Part shown: in pieces, positions 9,035 to 18,243 of the stretch | How positions within the stretch are numbered: position 1 is the first letter of the stretch | Layout: each line of letters begins with the position of its first letter | NCBI RefSeq assembly: GCF_002866825.1 | Contig: NZ_PKUS01000003.1 | Coordinates: forward strand, 124,001-188,000 | DNA length: 64,000 bases | Direction: 5' to 3' | Source of the DNA: Pseudohalioglobus lutimaris | GTDB taxonomy: Bacteria > Pseudomonadota > Gammaproteobacteria > Pseudomonadales > Halieaceae | Position numbers and translations under genes: made by a program | Notes under the pieces: generated by a model | The model's input: only the letters and a program-made list of their open reading frames with translations | What the model was told of the DNA's origin: nothing | The model's database searches: none

Positions 9035-9708
9035 TGGGATGATTCCTTATTTGTAGTGGCGCCAGTCACGCCGGGTTCAGCCAGCTCGGCCTCGTTCAAT
9101 CGACGCGGGCCATCACTGGCGTACCCATCGAGTGCCAGCCCCCAGGGATTCGATTCCGGATCGATGGCCTGGCGTACCACGCGAATCGGGTAGCGAATCG
9201 TGGTTTGCTTCACGGTCATGCCTTTTACTGACTCCAACAGGTCGAGATCCAGCCAGACGACCCAGACATCAGGTGACAGCACATCGACGCGACGTTCCTC
9301 ATAACCGTGCCCCGGCACTTCATGAACACCGCGCACCCGGTAGGTCAATTCACCGCGGCGAGCTTTGAGTTCCATGTCGGCGATCAGGTCATTGCGATAG
9401 CGCGGCGTCAGGTAGGGTGAGATGCGGAAAATCGCGCTGCCGTAGTCCGTTGCGCCGTTGTCGGGCCAACGATTGAGTTGCTGGAAAATGTAGAACGCGA
9501 AGGCGTAGACATTGGCCGGAGGCACCTCCTCGGCCGCCAGGACCGCACCGGAGCGCAGATCCGGCGGCACGTAGACACGCAATTGCTTGGGCGCCTGGCT
9601 CCAGCCGATCCAGAGCGCCAGGATGATCAGCCCTTGCAGACCAATGATGATCCACAAGGAACGCAAATGGGCGCGTACGTTATCGATTTCGAGACGGTAG
9701 CGGCGCAT
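9031..9708 (-). CDS. TIGR03746-type ICE protein (PFL_4703 family; TraE-like)
   Basis: 225 residues. The N-terminus has one membrane segment (SLWIIIGLQGLIILALWIGW, about residues 17-36). It is followed by YVPPDLRSGAVLAAEEVPPANVYAFAFYIFQQLNRW, a hallmark of TIGR03746. These are TraE/VirB8-like inner-membrane proteins that nucleate assembly of the secretion channel. The start at 9708 overlaps the end of TIGR03750 by 29 bp. The whole TIGR03758-03745-03750-03746-03749-03752-03751-03744 order is the canonical one for this ICE class. Confidence 0.93.
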   Translation of the reverse strand: MRRYRLEIDNVRAHLRSLWIIIGLQGLIILALWIGWSQAPKQLRVYVPPDLRSGAVLAAEEVPPANVYAFAFYIFQQLNRWPDNGATDYGSAIFRISPYLTPRYRNDLIADMELKARRGELTYRVRGVHEVPGHGYEERRVDVLSPDVWVVWLDLDLLESVKGMTVKQTTIRYPIRVVRQAIDPESNPWGLALDGYASDGPRRLNEAELAEPGVTGATTNKESSQ

Positions 9709-10060
9709 GCTGCGTCCTCCCGATATCCCAAGCCCCCGTACGTAACACCCAGGGCGCGCGATAGAGACCCGTCGACTGCAGGCGGATGCGCAACCATTGC
9801 TGGTAGTACCCGTCAGACCGCCCGCGCTTGATGCGCTGAAATATGCTCGCCATCACCACGACGGTGGCGACCACGCCGACACCGACGATACCGAAACCCA
9901 TGGTGATGGCGCCGAGCATCCAGGCGAGGAGCAGACTGAGGGGCAGCCAGATCACGATGGCCAACCCCACAATCATGCCAAGCTCAGAGGACGAGCAACC
10001 TTTGAAGATGACGGGCTCGGCATTGAGCCGGTCCGCCAGGATTTCATGGTCTTTCGACAT
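9680..10060 (-). CDS. TIGR03750-type conjugal transfer protein (TraL-like)
   Basis: 126 residues from the ATG at 10060, which has a good AGGAGG ribosome-binding site 5-8 bases upstream. A GTG at 10066 would overlap that site. Two membrane segments are packed into residues 28-70 (LGMIVGLAIVIWLPLSLLLA and the following Gly/Val-rich helix), preceded by ADRLNAEPVIFKGCS. This is the pattern of TraL/VirB3-like small inner-membrane proteins, which work with the VirB4-type ATPase and pilin. It is encoded between the TIGR03745 pilin-like gene and the TraE-like gene as usual. Confidence 0.9.
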   Translation of the reverse strand: MSKDHEILADRLNAEPVIFKGCSSSELGMIVGLAIVIWLPLSLLLAWMLGAITMGFGIVGVGVVATVVVMASIFQRIKRGRSDGYYQQWLRIRLQSTGLYRAPWVLRTGAWDIGRTQHAPLPSRNR

Positions 10061-10098
10061 CCACACCTCCTGCCACGTGCTGCTATTGATGTCAGGTA

Positions 10099-10476
10099 TC
10101 AGATGACACCGGCCGCTTCGGTCAGCAGATAGCTGGCGAAAATCAGGACGATGGCACCAACGATGCCCAAGACGCCCACTTCAGCCCACTCCGCTTTGCC
10201 CTGGCGGGCTTCATTGAATTTGGCGAAGCCCAGATAAGCGATCCAGAGAAAACCCAGAACCGCGATAGCGAGTCCGAGCACCAGTCCACCGTCTTTGATG
10301 TAGCCCTGGATCAGTCCGATCCAGTCACCCGCACCCGGAGCGGTACTCGGCGCGACCGGCGTCGGCAACGCCGCCCAGAGCGGCAGTGGGAAAAACACCG
10401 CGGCCGTTGCCAATAGCGGCCTGCGAATGGCAACGGACTTTTTGCCGAGCCCGTTTTCTGTAGTTGATGTACCCAT
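10099..10476 (-). CDS. TIGR03745-type ICE membrane protein (pilin-like)
   Basis: 125 residues. A signal sequence (residues 1-36, RRPLLATAAVFFPLPLWAA) is followed by two hydrophobic helices (GGLVLGLAIAVLGFLWIAYLG and VGVLGIVGAIVLIFASYLL) around a short charged loop (KFNEARQGKAEW). This is the organisation of VirB2/TraA-type pilins. The family is a fixed member of the mating module. Processing into a pilus subunit is inferred from topology and position. Confidence 0.9.
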   Translation of the reverse strand: MGTSTTENGLGKKSVAIRRPLLATAAVFFPLPLWAALPTPVAPSTAPGAGDWIGLIQGYIKDGGLVLGLAIAVLGFLWIAYLGFAKFNEARQGKAEWAEVGVLGIVGAIVLIFASYLLTEAAGVI

Positions 10477-10576
10477 AAGAAATGTCCTCTTCTGTAACGC
10501 TGATAAAAATGGGGCCTATCCCCGCATCCCACTGCGATGCACCGCCGCTTGCCCTTACCGGGCTTTCTCGATCGAC

Positions 10577-10807
10577 TCACCGCAAATAGAAACCCAACAC
10601 CATCAACACAATGCTTGCCCGCAAGGTGCTCCAGGTCAGGTCGAAGACCGTGGCCTGACCTTCCTGCCAAGCCCGAAAGGTGCCGATGGCAACCCAGATC
10701 ACCCACACAAACGCCAGCACCAGGACCATCGACGCGACCGCTGTCAGCATCGTCGCTGGGGTAATACCGGAACCGGCTTGGAAAGCTGCTTGCTGTGCCC
10801 CTGTCAT
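10577..10807 (-). CDS. TIGR03758-type ICE protein (PFL_4701 family, DUF3262)
   Basis: A 76-residue hydrophobic protein with two predicted membrane helices (ATMLTAVASMVLVLAFVWVIWVAIG and TLRASIVLMVLGFYL) separated by a WQEGQATVFDLTW loop. Sequence and position between RAQPRD and TIGR03745 identify the PFL_4701 family. Like its neighbour it could be a pilin-like or channel-lining subunit, but no function has been shown. The ATG at 10807 lies 8 bp downstream of the RAQPRD gene's stop. Confidence 0.9.
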   Translation of the reverse strand: MTGAQQAAFQAGSGITPATMLTAVASMVLVLAFVWVIWVAIGTFRAWQEGQATVFDLTWSTLRASIVLMVLGFYLR

Positions 10808-10815
10808 CGCGCAAC

Positions 10816-11118
10816 CTAGCGACGGTAATCGCCGCGCAGGGGCGGGAAGGAACGTGGTTGGGCACGAGGCGCATCGATGTGTGACTGAACGCCGTCCCTG
10901 ATTTGCTTCAGGTCCTGGCGCAGCCAGTCATAATTAAAACGGACACGGGCATCCTTATCGGCATTGACCTCGGCTTGCTTGATCAAGGATTCAAGGGCAT
11001 TCAGCTCATGGATGATTTTTGCCAGCGCATCGCGCTCGGCGTCTGCATCGGCGAAGGCCGCAGGCGTGATGAACAAGCCAATGATCAGAAAAGTAGGTAG
11101 CCAGAGATGGCGTTGCAT
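10816..11118 (-). CDS. ICE RAQPRD-family protein (TIGR01690)
   Basis: 100 residues with a signal peptide (about 1-23, ...ITPAAFAD) and a helical mature part (DAERDALAKIIHELNALESLIKQAE). Near the C-terminus comes RAQPRSFPPLRGDYRR. The family is named for RAQPRD; here the last residue of the motif is Ser instead of Asp. It is probably a periplasmic accessory factor of the mating system with no known activity. It is the first gene of the core mating operon to the left of the cargo block. The nearest upstream promoter space is 11,119-11,407. Confidence 0.88.
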   Translation of the reverse strand: MQRHLWLPTFLIIGLFITPAAFADADAERDALAKIIHELNALESLIKQAEVNADKDARVRFNYDWLRQDLKQIRDGVQSHIDAPRAQPRSFPPLRGDYRR

Positions 11119-11407
11119 GGCACTGCTGCTCCCGTGTGTTGTTACAGGGCATAGTGCGAGAATCAGTAGCGAGGAACGATGGAAAATCTATTCGGTGGGT
11201 GGGGTGGTTTACAAGCCATCATAAAAGCCCGCAACACACCCGAAGCGAGTTTTCGATAGTCAAATCAGGTCGGCCGTGGGCGACGAGAATCCGACCTAGC
11301 GGCATCGTATATAGGTTTCAGGTTGTCGACTAGTATACCGGTCTCTACCACCACATCGGTCAGAATCAAAGGCCGCGCAGGTAAAGCCTATTAGGCATCC
11401 CACCGGA
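11119..11407. other. Intergenic space between RAQPRD gene and large STAND ATPase gene
   Basis: About 289 bp without a credible gene. It lies downstream of the large cargo ATPase gene and upstream of the RAQPRD operon (both minus strand), so it should hold the operon's promoter. I could not pick out a convincing -35/-10 pair or a clear terminator hairpin. It also marks the left edge of the cargo insertion. Confidence 0.5.
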
Positions 11408-14400
11408 CTAATTGGTTGCACGAATCTCGCGGAACGCCTCGCCAAGCTGAAGCGCCGCACTTCGCCGATCTCCCATGTCGACTAGCATGTCGAGGATTCG
11501 CAGGAACTTCTGTGCCAAGGTCAGCGTCATCGGTGCGTCACGATGTGCAAAGTGTTGCACTAGCTCTGCAATGCGCGCTGGGATGAATGTTCCATGCCAA
11601 CCTTTCAGGCTGTCGGGACCGTCGCCGATAATTGCGAGCACTTGCTCTGCGAAGGCACCGGCCGGGTAGTTGGCTCTTGCTCGTTCACAGAGCGTCAAGA
11701 ATGGGTCCATCACTGAAGCAGTCCATCCGCCGGCGCGAATAAAACGATCAATCAAGGGCAGGATGCGGCTGATTTCGGACCAGTCGCCATTCACGTAGCG
11801 CGCGGCCAAATCGGCGCAGTCGACTGAGACAAACATCAACGTACGAACAAGCTCGGGTTGATCGAAGCCTGAAAATTCTCCGCTCCGGTAGGTGTCGCGC
11901 TTGAATGTACGGTCCTGAAGGAGCCGCGTTAGACAGAGATCGAGTATCGCAACTGTATCGACTGGAACGACCGGCGCGTCGTACACGTAAGCGCAGACAT
12001 AGGTGCTCGTGAATGGCGAAAGAAGAGACCAGCAATTGTCGCCTTCGAGGTCCAAAATCGGATCAAGGAAGCGGGCCTGAAAGTCGGCAAGCGGCATTAG
12101 GCCAGCCACGTGTCCCAGCCTTGAGCCGAGCGTATGCGTCCACTCAAAGATTTGGGTCGCCGACCGATCACGACGTCCGGGCTTCACCCAAGGCGGTGCA
12201 TTCTTCTGGTTAGTCCAGTCGAGAACACTAGCAAGGAAGTCGAGAAGCGCGCTTTTTGCACTGCTGTTTAGAACCTCGTCGAAGGGGATGCGCTGAAGGA
12301 CTTCTGCAGCTTGCTTTGAGCGCCAAAAGACATCCGGTTCACCCCAAACTTCAGCAGCGTCGGTTGCATCATCCAAGTCGTAATCTTCATATCTTAGATA
12401 CCCACGCCGGCCCTTCCCAGGTTCGACCTTCACCCAGGCTGGAGGCGGTAACGGGAGTGGCGTCCATTCGCTTCCATGCTCATAAAACGCAAGCGCCGCG
12501 TTGACAGCGGCTTGTGCTTCATTTGATGTATGGAGTGCTTCACCGTGTCGACGGAGCTGGTCACGCGGCCGCGAAGGAACGTGGCAGAGTGAAAACGCCA
12601 AGATCAGCGCGGCCCAAGTCAACTTCGAGTCATTAGGCCAAAGCTTGCAGGTCTCTTCGAGTGCGGTCAACGCAACAATTTCAAGTGGGTGCGCGATTAG
12701 CCCGAGGAGGTCATTAGTCGTTCTGCGCGCTGCTGTACCTTCCCGGAGATCCGCTGCGAGCCCCCGTGCCACATAGATCCCCTGGTGCCACGGGACGACG
12801 GAACCAGGGGACCACATCGAATCGAACTTTTCTGGCAGACGGATTGCGCGTTCTAGGACACCACGAGCCCACTCAAGGTCTTCGTGTGTACGCCCTTCTC
12901 TAAAGTTAAGCGCTATGGCCGCTGTGGCGGCGACTGCACCCCGACGCATTCCCAACTGCTCTTCTTCATTCTCGCTGTTCGAGTGTTCGAATAAGTCGCT
13001 GGCGTCCGCTTCCTTGGACAACACGATGGCATCCTCGATCGTATAGGTGTCGTTCAGTGTCTTCTCTTCGAATGATTTGGATGCCCATGTCCAAAGGCCG
13101 GTCTGCCTGAGGTACTTATTAGCTTCTTCGGCTCTGGCTACATTTTCAGGCTGAGCAGCAGATGGGCTGACGTGGACAATCGCTATTTGGTCCGAACCCT
13201 CTTTGGTGCGGTAGGCCTGATAGTTTTCCGGATCCGCCAACTCGGCATATTCGAGGGCCTGCTTTGTAAGGTGCTCCTGTGCCTCCGGAATGGCCCGGTG
13301 TTCTTCGTACTGGAAGGGCAGATCGTTTTTGAAATTGAGGATCGCTTCGCGTGCTCGATCGCGGAATGGCTCCGTCGCAAAGACAAACCTGGGTACCATC
13401 CAACTAAGCTGTGTCTTACGGACAGTCCTAGCATTTGCTGTCCGGATTGCATCAACGTGAGGTTTGTCAGTACTACTCGTGAAACCGATCAGGTTCGTCG
13501 ATGATGAAAGGTCTTGCGCCATTCGATTATGGTCTGCGGCTAACAGGCGTTGCGAGGTGAAGAGCGGCAATGTTGTTTCAGACACCCACTCGGTGTGGAG
13601 GGCGAGCATAGACGCCATTCCTAGGATGGCGATGCACTCGTTCCCCTCGACAATATGCTGGATCAGCTCGTCAACAGTCTGGCTTTGCTCAAGCTCGGTG
13701 AAGCACCACTCCTCGAGCGCCATGAATGCGCAGCCGATGGCTTTAGGTGCCCACGTCGACCGAAACCAAAGATACTCTCGATCGGTGCCCCAGAAAATTT
13801 GGGTACCCCAGGGAAACGTAAGCTCGAGCGGTATAGGGGTGCCCCCATGGTCGTGTGAGTGATGATGCAGCTGTCGCCATGCGGTCATCGCATGATTGCA
13901 GAGTTCTCGAAGGAGCCGCAGTGCATGGTCAGGAGATGATTGGAAAAGCGAGTGAAAGGGCTCTCGAAGTGGCGAAGGCGGCCAGAAGTTTCTGTGGTCG
14001 TCGTGGATCGAAAGCCTTTCCCAGTCGTGGTAGCTGAAATCACCGACGGTTCGCAGATAAAATCTACCCGAAAGTGCCATTTTTTCTTTACGTGTCCTTT
14101 CGGCGTCTGGCTTTTCTAAAACTGCTTTGCGCCACTCAGCCGTGTCATGAAGTTCCTGTTTTTCTCGGGCAACTTGCTCATCCGGAAGCTCCCCAAGCAG
14201 GAACGCTAGTGAAAGTTCGACCACAGACTGGGGTAGCGATTGGGCGAGGACGGGTGAGCAGGCGATGATGTCATGAAATGCATCGTCTCGGATGCGCTCC
14301 GAGTTGGCGACCCGTCGCAAATAGTCGGCTGCAAGGGATGGCTCGGCTCTCGACGATCTTAAGAGGAGCTGGCCCAGCGATTTTCTGAGAGCACCCAAGC

Positions 14401-16792
14401 CGGGAACCTCCCCCCAATAAACAGAGTTCTCATCAGGTCTATCGGCAGTACTGATCGCGTCGATGGCGGCGAGCCAGACAGCGCATTGTTGCAAAAGTGC
14501 ATGAGACGTCGGGTTGCGGAGGTCGGCCAAAGCATTCTGCCAGACCTCGAAGATGGAGACGATCTCTGGATAAAGCCGCTGCGGAATGTCTGCAATGCGC
14601 TGTAGTATAAAATTGATGAGGCGACGCCACGCGGAGAAGTCGGAAGGCCATCCGAGAAGATCAGCGAACCGTTGGCGTTGTTCCCGTGGGAGACCACCAG
14701 TAAGGATATTCTCATTTGGGGTGGTCTTCTCAGCCTGAAACCAGACGAGCGTCTTCCTGAAAAGTCGGAAGTCGTCGGCAAAGACAGCTGTCGCGAATTG
14801 GTCTTCATCAACTTCGAATCTCGAAGTTCCGAGGGGACCAACCAGCCACGCTCGCAGCCATTGTGACCTAAGTTCCGAATCCTCCGTTTGGGCAAGGTAC
14901 GCTGGCCAGTTTGTTCCCTGCGCATACTCCCATTGAGAGGTGAGCTCGACGACGCGCGCGACTGCCGGTGGTTCGCCGCAGGCCTTGATAACTCCCATCC
15001 ATTGTAGTCCGCGATCGGCTATGACATGGAAGAAGGCCCATTCGAAGAAGATATCGTGCGCGAAGCGGACGGAAACCCCTTCACGGGCATTTTGGAGTAT
15101 GCCGTCTGATCTTAGGCCATCGATGTGTGCAACTGAGGTTAGCTGGCTAAGGGCAATCGGCTGGCTAAGCTGGCGGGCACGGACACTTGCCAAGTCGAGT
15201 AATGCTCGCTGGCGTTCAAGGGCGTTTTGACCCGTCTCATTGTAGCCGCCCCGCCGCCACCAATTCTCAATCAAATCGACTTCAGATTGGGGTGCGAATG
15301 TCGAAGCGCTGGGGTCGGCCATGTAACTCTGGTTCAGCACTTTCGCAAAAAAAGGTCGTCGGACAATCTCTTGCACTTGAGCAGATCCAAACAGAAGTGA
15401 TCTCAGGTGTGGCTTGGCTTTTGCGAGCGACTCGGCCTCATCGTCGCTCAGCTGACCAACGCTTAGCGTCTCGACCTTCAGGGTATCGAGGAATTCGCCC
15501 AACCAATTGCGAAGCATCTCAATGCCGGTGTCGCGAAGGGAAACGACGACGCGCCAGTTATCAAGTAGTGGTGATTCCACAATGGTGTGGAGCACTTCGA
15601 CGATGATGGGCTGGTGTTCTGTGTCGATGCGGTCGATCGCATCGATAAAGAGTACGGGAGTACCGGCAGCCCCGATCTCTACGAGAAGTTGCTCCAGGTG
15701 AGCACCCGATAAACCCTGCGAGGTCGCATAGCTGATCCAGCTGGTCCCTTCGAGCTGCTCAGCTTTGAGGAAGATGATCGGCCCGTTGCCTAGTGCACGC
15801 TGCACCGCTCGCCTCACCACGACTGATTTGCCACTTCCTGGCAGGCCGCGGACCTGGACGGCACGGGCTGTTGTGAGCTTTGCGTCCATGCTCTCAAGGA
15901 GCGAGATACGGTCGAGCTTTGTCCCACCAATATCGTCCGGAATGAGGTTCGCGTAGCTCTTCGCTAGCTCCGTTAATTTGTCGAGGTCGAGGCGTAGTGA
16001 GGGCGCTCCGCGGAGTCGTGCGATAGGTGAGATCAAGCGAACAAGTCGTATGCGATCAAACTGACCTGATTTTCCGGCTGATGAACGGGCCAGCTGAACT
16101 GCTCGTGACCAGACAAGCGGTGCTTTGGCTGCATCATCTGGCGCAAGGCAATCCTTAATACGATTAATGGCATCAGAGGGATCAGTGGCGCCTTCGCGAA
16201 GGAAATCGAATTGAATGAGCACGAAATGAGCAAGGAACTGGTACTCTTCTTCACTCGTGCACGGTGCCCCCTTCGCTGCATCCAGTAGAGTAACGACGTC
16301 GTTCTTAACCGTTTTGATGTCTGCGCTGGCGCTGCCGCCCTTCACAAAGCGAGAGTGGAAATGGTCAGCCGTCAGGCTTTCGCGGGCCCAATCGCAAAGG
16401 GTCTTTAATGCCCGTTCTTTGGCAGGGGTGACGGTACCAACTGCGGCCCCGTAGCGGTCAACATTGAAGCGGAAGTCTGGCTTGTTGAGGGTTGCCCAAC
16501 TGTCACGGATGATTTCGAGAAAGTCTTTGTTCGTTTTTGCACTGCTGATCGTGAGCGAACGCTTTACCTGGAGGCTAAGTCGGGCGAGGTTCTTTGAGGT
16601 ATCTTCAAAATCGACGATCACATCATCCAGTGGTTCACCGAAATCGCGTTGCTGAACCGATACCTGAACAACAGTTCGATCATCGATGCCGGGTGCATAA
16701 GCCTCGGCTAGCAGTGCGGTCAGATAGAATGCAGCCGCGTCGCCCTCAAAGGTGAAGCCTTCGCCGCCAGCGAGTTCAGGTGATTGAGCCAT
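11408..16792 (-). CDS. Giant nuclease-STAND ATPase, Avs-like candidate defence protein
   Basis: 1794 residues. The N-terminus (about 10-150) looks like a PD-(D/E)xK/Cap4-type nuclease fold: EGFTFEGDAAAFYL, then LDDVIVDFED (D56/D57, D61) and LSLQVKR (Q75, K77). A P-loop ATPase follows, with Walker A GLPGSGKS (316-323), Walker B LFIDAIDRID (382-391 region) and a VVVSLRD sensor strand (about 415-421). The FAHDIFFEWAFF segment (577-588) is typical of the end of STAND/NACHT modules. The remaining roughly 1200 residues are helical, with no recognised domain, and could be a ligand-sensing repeat array. This order matches Avs-type anti-phage proteins. It is a single gene in the ICE cargo slot and its base composition looks less GC-rich than the flanks. 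Family is inferred by architecture; no target is known. Confidence 0.75.
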   Translation of the reverse strand: MAQSPELAGGEGFTFEGDAAAFYLTALLAEAYAPGIDDRTVVQVSVQQRDFGEPLDDVIVDFEDTSKNLARLSLQVKRSLTISSAKTNKDFLEIIRDSWATLNKPDFRFNVDRYGAAVGTVTPAKERALKTLCDWARESLTADHFHSRFVKGGSASADIKTVKNDVVTLLDAAKGAPCTSEEEYQFLAHFVLIQFDFLREGATDPSDAINRIKDCLAPDDAAKAPLVWSRAVQLARSSAGKSGQFDRIRLVRLISPIARLRGAPSLRLDLDKLTELAKSYANLIPDDIGGTKLDRISLLESMDAKLTTARAVQVRGLPGSGKSVVVRRAVQRALGNGPIIFLKAEQLEGTSWISYATSQGLSGAHLEQLLVEIGAAGTPVLFIDAIDRIDTEHQPIIVEVLHTIVESPLLDNWRVVVSLRDTGIEMLRNWLGEFLDTLKVETLSVGQLSDDEAESLAKAKPHLRSLLFGSAQVQEIVRRPFFAKVLNQSYMADPSASTFAPQSEVDLIENWWRRGGYNETGQNALERQRALLDLASVRARQLSQPIALSQLTSVAHIDGLRSDGILQNAREGVSVRFAHDIFFEWAFFHVIADRGLQWMGVIKACGEPPAVARVVELTSQWEYAQGTNWPAYLAQTEDSELRSQWLRAWLVGPLGTSRFEVDEDQFATAVFADDFRLFRKTLVWFQAEKTTPNENILTGGLPREQRQRFADLLGWPSDFSAWRRLINFILQRIADIPQRLYPEIVSIFEVWQNALADLRNPTSHALLQQCAVWLAAIDAISTADRPDENSVYWGEVPGLGALRKSLGQLLLRSSRAEPSLAADYLRRVANSERIRDDAFHDIIACSPVLAQSLPQSVVELSLAFLLGELPDEQVAREKQELHDTAEWRKAVLEKPDAERTRKEKMALSGRFYLRTVGDFSYHDWERLSIHDDHRNFWPPSPLREPFHSLFQSSPDHALRLLRELCNHAMTAWRQLHHHSHDHGGTPIPLELTFPWGTQIFWGTDREYLWFRSTWAPKAIGCAFMALEEWCFTELEQSQTVDELIQHIVEGNECIAILGMASMLALHTEWVSETTLPLFTSQRLLAADHNRMAQDLSSSTNLIGFTSSTDKPHVDAIRTANARTVRKTQLSWMVPRFVFATEPFRDRAREAILNFKNDLPFQYEEHRAIPEAQEHLTKQALEYAELADPENYQAYRTKEGSDQIAIVHVSPSAAQPENVARAEEANKYLRQTGLWTWASKSFEEKTLNDTYTIEDAIVLSKEADASDLFEHSNSENEEEQLGMRRGAVAATAAIALNFREGRTHEDLEWARGVLERAIRLPEKFDSMWSPGSVVPWHQGIYVARGLAADLREGTAARRTTNDLLGLIAHPLEIVALTALEETCKLWPNDSKLTWAALILAFSLCHVPSRPRDQLRRHGEALHTSNEAQAAVNAALAFYEHGSEWTPLPLPPPAWVKVEPGKGRRGYLRYEDYDLDDATDAAEVWGEPDVFWRSKQAAEVLQRIPFDEVLNSSAKSALLDFLASVLDWTNQKNAPPWVKPGRRDRSATQIFEWTHTLGSRLGHVAGLMPLADFQARFLDPILDLEGDNCWSLLSPFTSTYVCAYVYDAPVVPVDTVAILDLCLTRLLQDRTFKRDTYRSGEFSGFDQPELVRTLMFVSVDCADLAARYVNGDWSEISRILPLIDRFIRAGGWTASVMDPFLTLCERARANYPAGAFAEQVLAIIGDGPDSLKGWHGTFIPARIAELVQHFAHRDAPMTLTLAQKFLRILDMLVDMGDRRSAALQLGEAFREIRATN

Positions 16793-16954
16793 TTCTATAC
16801 TGAAAATTCTGTAGGTTGTCGGCTTCCGAGGTTTACCATGCTTGTATTCACTCCTGCATTTTCTAAAACGCGTTCATCAACAGCTAAAATCGAAAGACCG
16901 CATCTATTACTGGAAGCAATTGAACATTCCTAACTTTCAATTCAAGGTTAAGAA
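16793..16954. promoter_or_regulatory. Upstream region of the giant STAND ATPase gene
   Basis: A 162-bp AT-rich spacer between the exonuclease gene (which starts upstream and ends at 16,955) and the start of the giant ATPase gene. Its low GC relative to neighbours makes an independent promoter for the ATPase gene plausible. I see no ribosome-binding site better than an AGAA just before the ATG and no clear palindrome. Confidence 0.4.
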
Positions 16955-17554
16955 CTAAATCGTGCTTTCATTGCGTCTTATAGCTTCTACAACTTGGCTC
17001 AACTGCCGGCTGTCAATCCTCGCTTCGTGTAACCCGCCCAAATTGTTTCTGAGATCTTCAACACCAAATGCTTTCGTCAGCGCATCTAACGACGGACCTC
17101 GGTGGCTGCATGGCAAATTCATTGCCTGCGCCCATGGGATGGCTGTTTTCTGACTGCAGAACACCCCTTGAATCTGCGGCATTACCATTCCGTATCGCTC
17201 AACGTGATCCTGGAGAATCGGCCAGTCGAAACTGGCGTTGTGGATGATGATGAGCTGATCCTTCAGGTAGCCGGCAATCCGTTGCCACTGCGAATCAAAG
17301 GACTCGAATGCGGCAGCCTGTTCGTTGGTGATCCCGTGTATAGATTGCGCTTCTTCTGAAATTCGTTTTTGCGGTTGTGTCTTGAATTCGATGGTTTCCG
17401 CGATTTCTCTATTCCTAACCACGGTGATGCCGAGCGTTACGATATCCGGCAAGCCGTTTTCATCAGGCAATCCCGTGGTCTCTGTATCGAGGACGATGTA
17501 ATCGTCAGGGAGTTGGGTGAATATCCACAGCAGTTCTTTGTACATCGCCATCAC
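16955..17554 (-). CDS. DEDDh-type 3'-5' exonuclease (DnaQ/RNase T-like)
   Basis: 199 residues with all three exonuclease motifs: DTETTG (23-28), HNASFD (105-110) and HEARID (176-181). The last carries the catalytic His of the DEDDh class. There is no polymerase or other fused domain. The ATG at 17554 overlaps the TGA of the RES toxin gene (ATGATGG), so it is translated together with the toxin. It degrades DNA or RNA 3' ends by family; the substrate is unknown. Coupling to a RES/Xre pair and the position beside a STAND nuclease suggest a defence or plasmid-stability role. It could also be a passenger repair gene. Confidence 0.88.
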   Translation of the reverse strand: MMAMYKELLWIFTQLPDDYIVLDTETTGLPDENGLPDIVTLGITVVRNREIAETIEFKTQPQKRISEEAQSIHGITNEQAAAFESFDSQWQRIAGYLKDQLIIIHNASFDWPILQDHVERYGMVMPQIQGVFCSQKTAIPWAQAMNLPCSHRGPSLDALTKAFGVEDLRNNLGGLHEARIDSRQLSQVVEAIRRNESTI

Positions 17555-18243
17555 CGTCTACCGTTGCCATCGAGGGATTCAACCTGGACGATCGATCCCT
17601 GGTCATAGTGGTACCGCAGGTAGCGCCAGTGGATGGCATCCGAAAGCACCCTGGGGCGCATGACGCCGTAGCAGTCACCCTCCGCCCTCACGCTCCGGAA
17701 GTGAACACCGTAACTGTTTGCATCACGCAAGTTGTAGCCGAGCTGCTGTGCCTCGCGATAATCATCGGGATCGTAAATCGCCTCACCGACCAGGTGTCGT
17801 ATGTCGTGCAAGGTAGCCGGCCCCAGTTGTGCACGGATAACGCGCATTTCCTGGGTGGTCCTGTCGATTCGAGACTCTTTCAGGAATCGTGCGCGATGAA
17901 ACGAGGACTCGGCCACAGCGATCGACTCGTCAGCGGCGCAGTAATAGATACCAAAGTCCCTGTTGAAGCGACCGCCACGACCATCAACAGGCGGGTGCGT
18001 AAACGCCGCCATGATCCAGGAGGCGCCATCACCATAGACACGATCTTCCGGAGGCACCAGACGAATATCACCCACTTCGTCGCGTAACCTGGGATTGGTC
18101 AGTGACTCTACGGCGTACAACACATCCCAATCCTGGGGATTGGAGACGCGCTCGAACAGGTGGATCTGTGGGTAGCGCGACAGGATGACCCGGTAAACCG
18201 GTTCATTGATCTCGCTGCTGGGTAGCGTAGCGATATCGATCAC
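17551..18243 (-). CDS. RES-domain NAD+-degrading toxin
   Basis: 230 residues. The RES domain is marked by YRVILSRYP near the N-terminus, GGRFNRDFGIYYCAADESIAVAE in the middle and conserved HDIRHLVG. Characterised RES toxins are NAD+ phosphorylases or glycohydrolases that collapse cellular NAD+. The gene overlaps the end of the Xre/MbcA-type antitoxin gene by 4 bp (ATGA) and is itself overlapped by the exonuclease gene, giving a three-gene operon. The domain spans nearly the whole protein, as usual. Confidence 0.9.
   Translation of the reverse strand: MIDIATLPSSEINEPVYRVILSRYPQIHLFERVSNPQDWDVLYAVESLTNPRLRDEVGDIRLVPPEDRVYGDGASWIMAAFTHPPVDGRGGRFNRDFGIYYCAADESIAVAESSFHRARFLKESRIDRTTQEMRVIRAQLGPATLHDIRHLVGEAIYDPDDYREAQQLGYNLRDANSYGVHFRSVRAEGDCYGVMRPRVLSDAIHWRYLRYHYDQGSIVQVESLDGNGRR

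Noticed and set aside
13464-13862. Plus-strand frames opposite the giant STAND ATPase gene
   Set aside because: They are antisense shadows of a continuous 1794-codon gene and lack their own initiation signals.
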